NCBI GenBank assembly: GCA_026002305.1
Contig: BOBI01000036.1
Location: 1-16,284 of the forward strand
Origin: Spirochaetia bacterium
Lineage (GTDB): Bacteria; Spirochaetota; Spirochaetia; Treponematales; Breznakiellaceae
Reading direction: 5' to 3'
DNA length: 16,284 bases
The translations under genes were made by a program, and so were the position numbers. The notes beneath the pieces are model-generated. The model was given only the letters and a program-made list of their open reading frames with translations, did not search any database and was not told the DNA's origin. Below are positions 14,397 through 16,284 of this stretch, one piece after another. Within the stretch, counting starts at the first letter, position 1. Each line of letters begins with the position of its first letter.

Positions 14397-14447
14397 ACAA
14401 AAAAAAGTGCCAGGCACAGTTTTACTGTGGTAAATCAAAACACGCCC

Positions 14448-14478
14448 AAAAAAACCCCGCGCCGTTTGCGGCGCGGGG
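14448..14478 (-). terminator. Rho-independent terminator for the DUF1566-SUMF1 gene
   Basis: On the minus strand a perfect 10-bp GC stem (CCCCGCGCCG at 14478-14469, CGGCGCGGGG at 14464-14455) with a 4-base loop is followed by seven T residues (14454-14448). This is a canonical intrinsic terminator, about 120 bases after the stop at 14601. Confidence 0.9.
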
Positions 14479-14531
14479 ATTCGGTTAGCGGATAGTTTTG
14501 TTAGGCAGCGCTATTGTCCGTGTTTTGGTTT

Positions 14532-14560
14532 ACCACCTCGCCGCAGAGCGGCGAGGTGGT
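14532..14560. repeat. Perfect 12-bp GC-rich stem-loop
   Basis: ACCACCTCGCCG (14532-14543) and CGGCGAGGTGGT (14549-14560) pair without mismatch around a 5-base loop. Neither flank has a long T-run, so it is not a standard terminator. It lies 41 bases beyond the stop of the SUMF1 gene; its possible link to DGR retrohoming is treated under findings. Confidence 0.8.
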
Positions 14561-14568
14561 TCATTTTC

Positions 14569-14595
14569 CAAAATGGCGCCTGGCGCCAAATTTTG
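14569..14595. repeat. Imperfect stem-loop directly after the SUMF1 gene
   Basis: CAAAA..GGCGCC (14569-14580) and GGCGCC..TTTTG (14582-14595) can pair with a small bulge and a 5-base loop. The hexamer GGCGCC occurs twice, separated by one T. It starts 6 bases past the stop codon of the minus-strand gene. Confidence 0.6.
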
Positions 14596-14600
14596 CTATT

Positions 14601-16284
14601 CTAGGGAGCACACACAACACGGAACCCAAAAGTGCTGTCCACGTTGCCGGGACTGAAGTAGCTACGGTTCGCAACCTCGCAGTTAGAAGCACCGTCGGCC
14701 CAGCCGCCGCCGTGTAGAACGCGGTTCGCGCCTGAAGCGGGCCCCGTTGCAGGAGTTGAACTATCGATATTGCCATACCGGTCCCAGCACCATTCCCATA
14801 CATTGCCCGACATATCGAATATCCCTTTTCTGTTTTCCGTTTTTGTTCCTACAGGATGCGCGCCATAGTCGGGATCTTCTGATGTAAGGTCATAAGAATT
14901 AGTTGCATACCATGCCACATCGTCTATGGTTCCCCTGCCCGAATACAGGTAATTCCACTGTTCATTGCTTTGATCGCCGCCGCGAGCCGCATATTCCCAC
15001 TCCGCTTCGGTTGGCAGACGGTAACCGTTTGCCGTGCTTTTAACTTTTGCGGCATCCACATCGGTTGCGTTTGTAGAATTTTTTAGGACTGTTTGGTAGG
15101 TGTCCTCTTTATAATACACAGGATCTTTGTCGCTCTTTTCGCTGTAGGCGTTGCACCATACAATAGCGTCCCGCCAACTTATCGTGGTTACAGGACGGAG
15201 CGCTCTTTCTTCGGCTGTTCCCGCCACGCCGGTTCCGTTCGTCGTTCCGTGTCCTTCTACACCCGCGTTTGCAAATTCGTAATCGTTTTCTATTGCCCAG
15301 TCGTATACCTCTTCCCACAAGCTCCACGTGGTTTCGTAAGCGGCAATTTTAAATGCGGTTATGGTTGCCACGCTGTAACGGCCCGCTATGAATACAGAGC
15401 TGCCTTCTGTTCCTTGTGTTATGTCTACGGTTCCCTCTGGTATGTTTACCATTGCCGTTACCGTCGGAGTTGCGGAGGCTGATGGTGTCGCGGACGCTGT
15501 CGGCGAGGCTGCTGGTGAACCCGACGGTGTGGCAGTTGGCGAGGCGGACGCTGTTGGCGAACCCGACGGCGTAGAACTAGGCGCCGGAGAAGGTTCCGGC
15601 GAGCCTGTCGGTGTTGCCGTTGGATTAGGCTCCGGCGTGTCTGTCGGTTCCGGCTCCGGCGTGTCTGTCGGTTCCGGTGTGGCTAAAAAGGCGCGCACGG
15701 GCCGGACATAATGTGTTTCGTCTTTCTTGCCGTATTCCCATCCATCCCCGTTATCGAATCTCTGGTACCAGGCTTCGTCATTAGCATCCTGATTCTGCGA
15801 GGATGACCAGTAGAAGCTGTCGGCAAAATCGCCGTTTATAACGGCCCTGTTTTCGTACATAGCGTTGAGTTCCCCGCTGCTTGGAAGAAACCAGTCGGTA
15901 AAGCCGTTAAGCTCGTAACCGGTAGCAGCCTTTGCCGCAGGTGGGTTCGGGTCGCCGGTCTCATCATCCAGTATCAGTTCCGTGTTTTTCTGGCCTGTGC
16001 CTATATCAACGGAAAAATCTCCGTCCAGGTGAATATCTTTACAACCATCCGATGCCCATGCGAACAGCCCCGGAACATCATGGGGAGCCGCTTCAAGGTA
16101 ATCCCAGTTCCCGTATCTATCATGGTCATCATTAACAAAGAATACCGTTCCGCCGGCGGGGCCTTGCTCGCCTATTAACCACGGCTCGTCCGGGGCATGG
16201 GTTACTACCGGGGTAGGCTCCACAGTGCCAATGGTTGCGTAGTCGCTTTTTGTTTTTGAATAACCCGCGCGGCTAACGGTTATC
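14601..16284 (-). CDS. Surface/secreted protein with DUF1566 and SUMF1 (C-type-lectin-fold) domains; 5' end outside the window
   Basis: The frame is open to the window edge (ITVSRAGYSKTKSDYATIG before the GTG at 16223), so the true start and any signal peptide lie beyond 16284. In the visible 560 residues, counted from that GTG: a DUF1566 domain at ~15-180 (GEQGPAGGTVFFV, GFTDWFLPSSGELNAMY, FYWSSSQNQ, HYVRPVRAFL); a low-complexity Pro/Thr/Ser/Glu/Ala linker at ~182-256; then a SUMF1/formylglycine-generating-enzyme-like domain to the end (FKIAAYETTWSLWEEVYDWA, RPVTTISWRDAIVWCNAYSE, YRLPTEAEWEYAARGG, GIFDMSGNVWEWCWDRYG, VLHGGGWADGASNCEVANRS, FGFRVVCAP). The paired active-site cysteines of true formylglycine-generating enzyme are not both present, so ligand binding is more likely than catalysis. 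Both domains have the C-type-lectin fold. A strong terminator follows. Likely a surface binding protein. Confidence 0.85.
   Translation of the reverse strand, partial: ITVSRAGYSKTKSDYATIGTVEPTPVVTHAPDEPWLIGEQGPAGGTVFFVNDDHDRYGNWDYLEAAPHDVPGLFAWASDGCKDIHLDGDFSVDIGTGQKNTELILDDETGDPNPPAAKAATGYELNGFTDWFLPSSGELNAMYENRAVINGDFADSFYWSSSQNQDANDEAWYQRFDNGDGWEYGKKDETHYVRPVRAFLATPEPTDTPEPEPTDTPEPNPTATPTGSPEPSPAPSSTPSGSPTASASPTATPSGSPAASPTASATPSASATPTVTAMVNIPEGTVDITQGTEGSSVFIAGRYSVATITAFKIAAYETTWSLWEEVYDWAIENDYEFANAGVEGHGTTNGTGVAGTAEERALRPVTTISWRDAIVWCNAYSEKSDKDPVYYKEDTYQTVLKNSTNATDVDAAKVKSTANGYRLPTEAEWEYAARGGDQSNEQWNYLYSGRGTIDDVAWYATNSYDLTSEDPDYGAHPVGTKTENRKGIFDMSGNVWEWCWDRYGNIDSSTPATGPASGANRVLHGGGWADGASNCEVANRSYFSPGNVDSTFGFRVVCAP
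14604..14720 (-). other. Possible DGR variable region at the C-terminus of the SUMF1 domain
   Basis: The last 39 codons encode GGGWADGASNCEVANRSYF and a continuation ending GFRVVCAP, the layout of the variable region in DGR target proteins with a lectin fold (T. denticola TvpA family). At the expected variable positions, codons end in C or T (GCC, GAC; AGC, TAC, TTC, AGT; GGC, AAC, GAC, AGC, ACT), with GTG the one exception. That is what adenine mutation of AAC/AAT template codons would give. No template repeat or reverse transcriptase is present in the window, so this is a hypothesis. Confidence 0.4.
15476..15690 (-). repeat. Low-complexity linker-coding repeats, with two perfect 24-bp tandem units
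   Basis: The DNA coding the Pro/Thr/Ser linker is built of short imperfect repeats. The clearest are two identical adjacent 24-bp units at 15628-15651 and 15652-15675 (each starting GGCTCCGGCGTGTCTGTCGG on the plus strand), which encode TDTPEPEP-type octapeptides. Slipped-strand changes in multiples of 3 or 24 bases would lengthen or shorten the spacer between the two lectin-like domains without breaking the frame. Confidence 0.8.

Noticed and set aside
15705..15815. Second DGR variable region inside the DUF1566 domain
   Set aside because: The YWSSSQNQ...VRPVRAF stretch resembles DUF1566 variable regions, but its codons end in mixed bases (CAG, GAA, GGG, GGA, AAG, AAA), so it lacks the AAC/AAT-derived signature.

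Overview
The window looks like spirochaete DNA, most likely from a Treponema-like, host-associated organism. This is an inference from gene style rather than a marker gene. The pointers are an abundant-type small outer-membrane beta-barrel protein with a signal peptide, a lipoprotein, a short ThiI without rhodanese domain, a surface protein that joins DUF1566 and SUMF1 (C-type-lectin-fold) domains through a Pro/Thr/Ser linker, and repeat-rich intergenic spacers. No rRNA, tRNA, CRISPR array, transposase or reverse transcriptase gene was seen.

Layout. At 1-1170 one Gfo/Idh/MocA oxidoreductase is split. Its N-terminal half, with its own start, reads leftward and runs off the window at base 1. 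Its C-terminal half reads rightward from about 589. Between them lies the broken C-terminal end of a J-domain (DnaJ-like) protein, also reading leftward. The two oxidoreductase halves fit end to end, so the left end carries either a ~590-bp inversion or a fold-back (chimeric) junction. A plus-strand lipoprotein (1212-2219) converges on a DegT-family aminotransferase homologue (2232-3272, minus) whose PLP lysine position is arginine. A repeat-bearing spacer follows (3273-3912).

From 11509 down to 3913 runs a minus-strand series: a HAD+RgpF fusion (942 aa), an RgpF-like protein overlapping it by one base, a HemW-type radical SAM protein, an NrdG2-type radical SAM activase, and DNA polymerase IV (dinB). 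The first two probably act in surface polysaccharide synthesis. The next two are iron-sulfur enzymes tied to anaerobic or haem metabolism. Divergently, thiI (tRNA 4-thiouridine and thiazole sulfur transfer) and an outer-membrane protein read rightward.

The spacer 13715-14600 has no convincing gene. It holds a second copy of the repeats seen at 3431-3728, a ~214-bp element with inverted ends, and three stem-loops, one of them a textbook terminator for the minus-strand gene that follows. That last gene (14601-16284, minus, open at its 5' end) encodes the DUF1566-linker-SUMF1 protein. Its last ~39 residues resemble the variable region of diversity-generating retroelement (DGR) target proteins, as in the Treponema denticola TvpA family. 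This is the most interesting biological lead here. The DGR template and reverse transcriptase would have to lie elsewhere.
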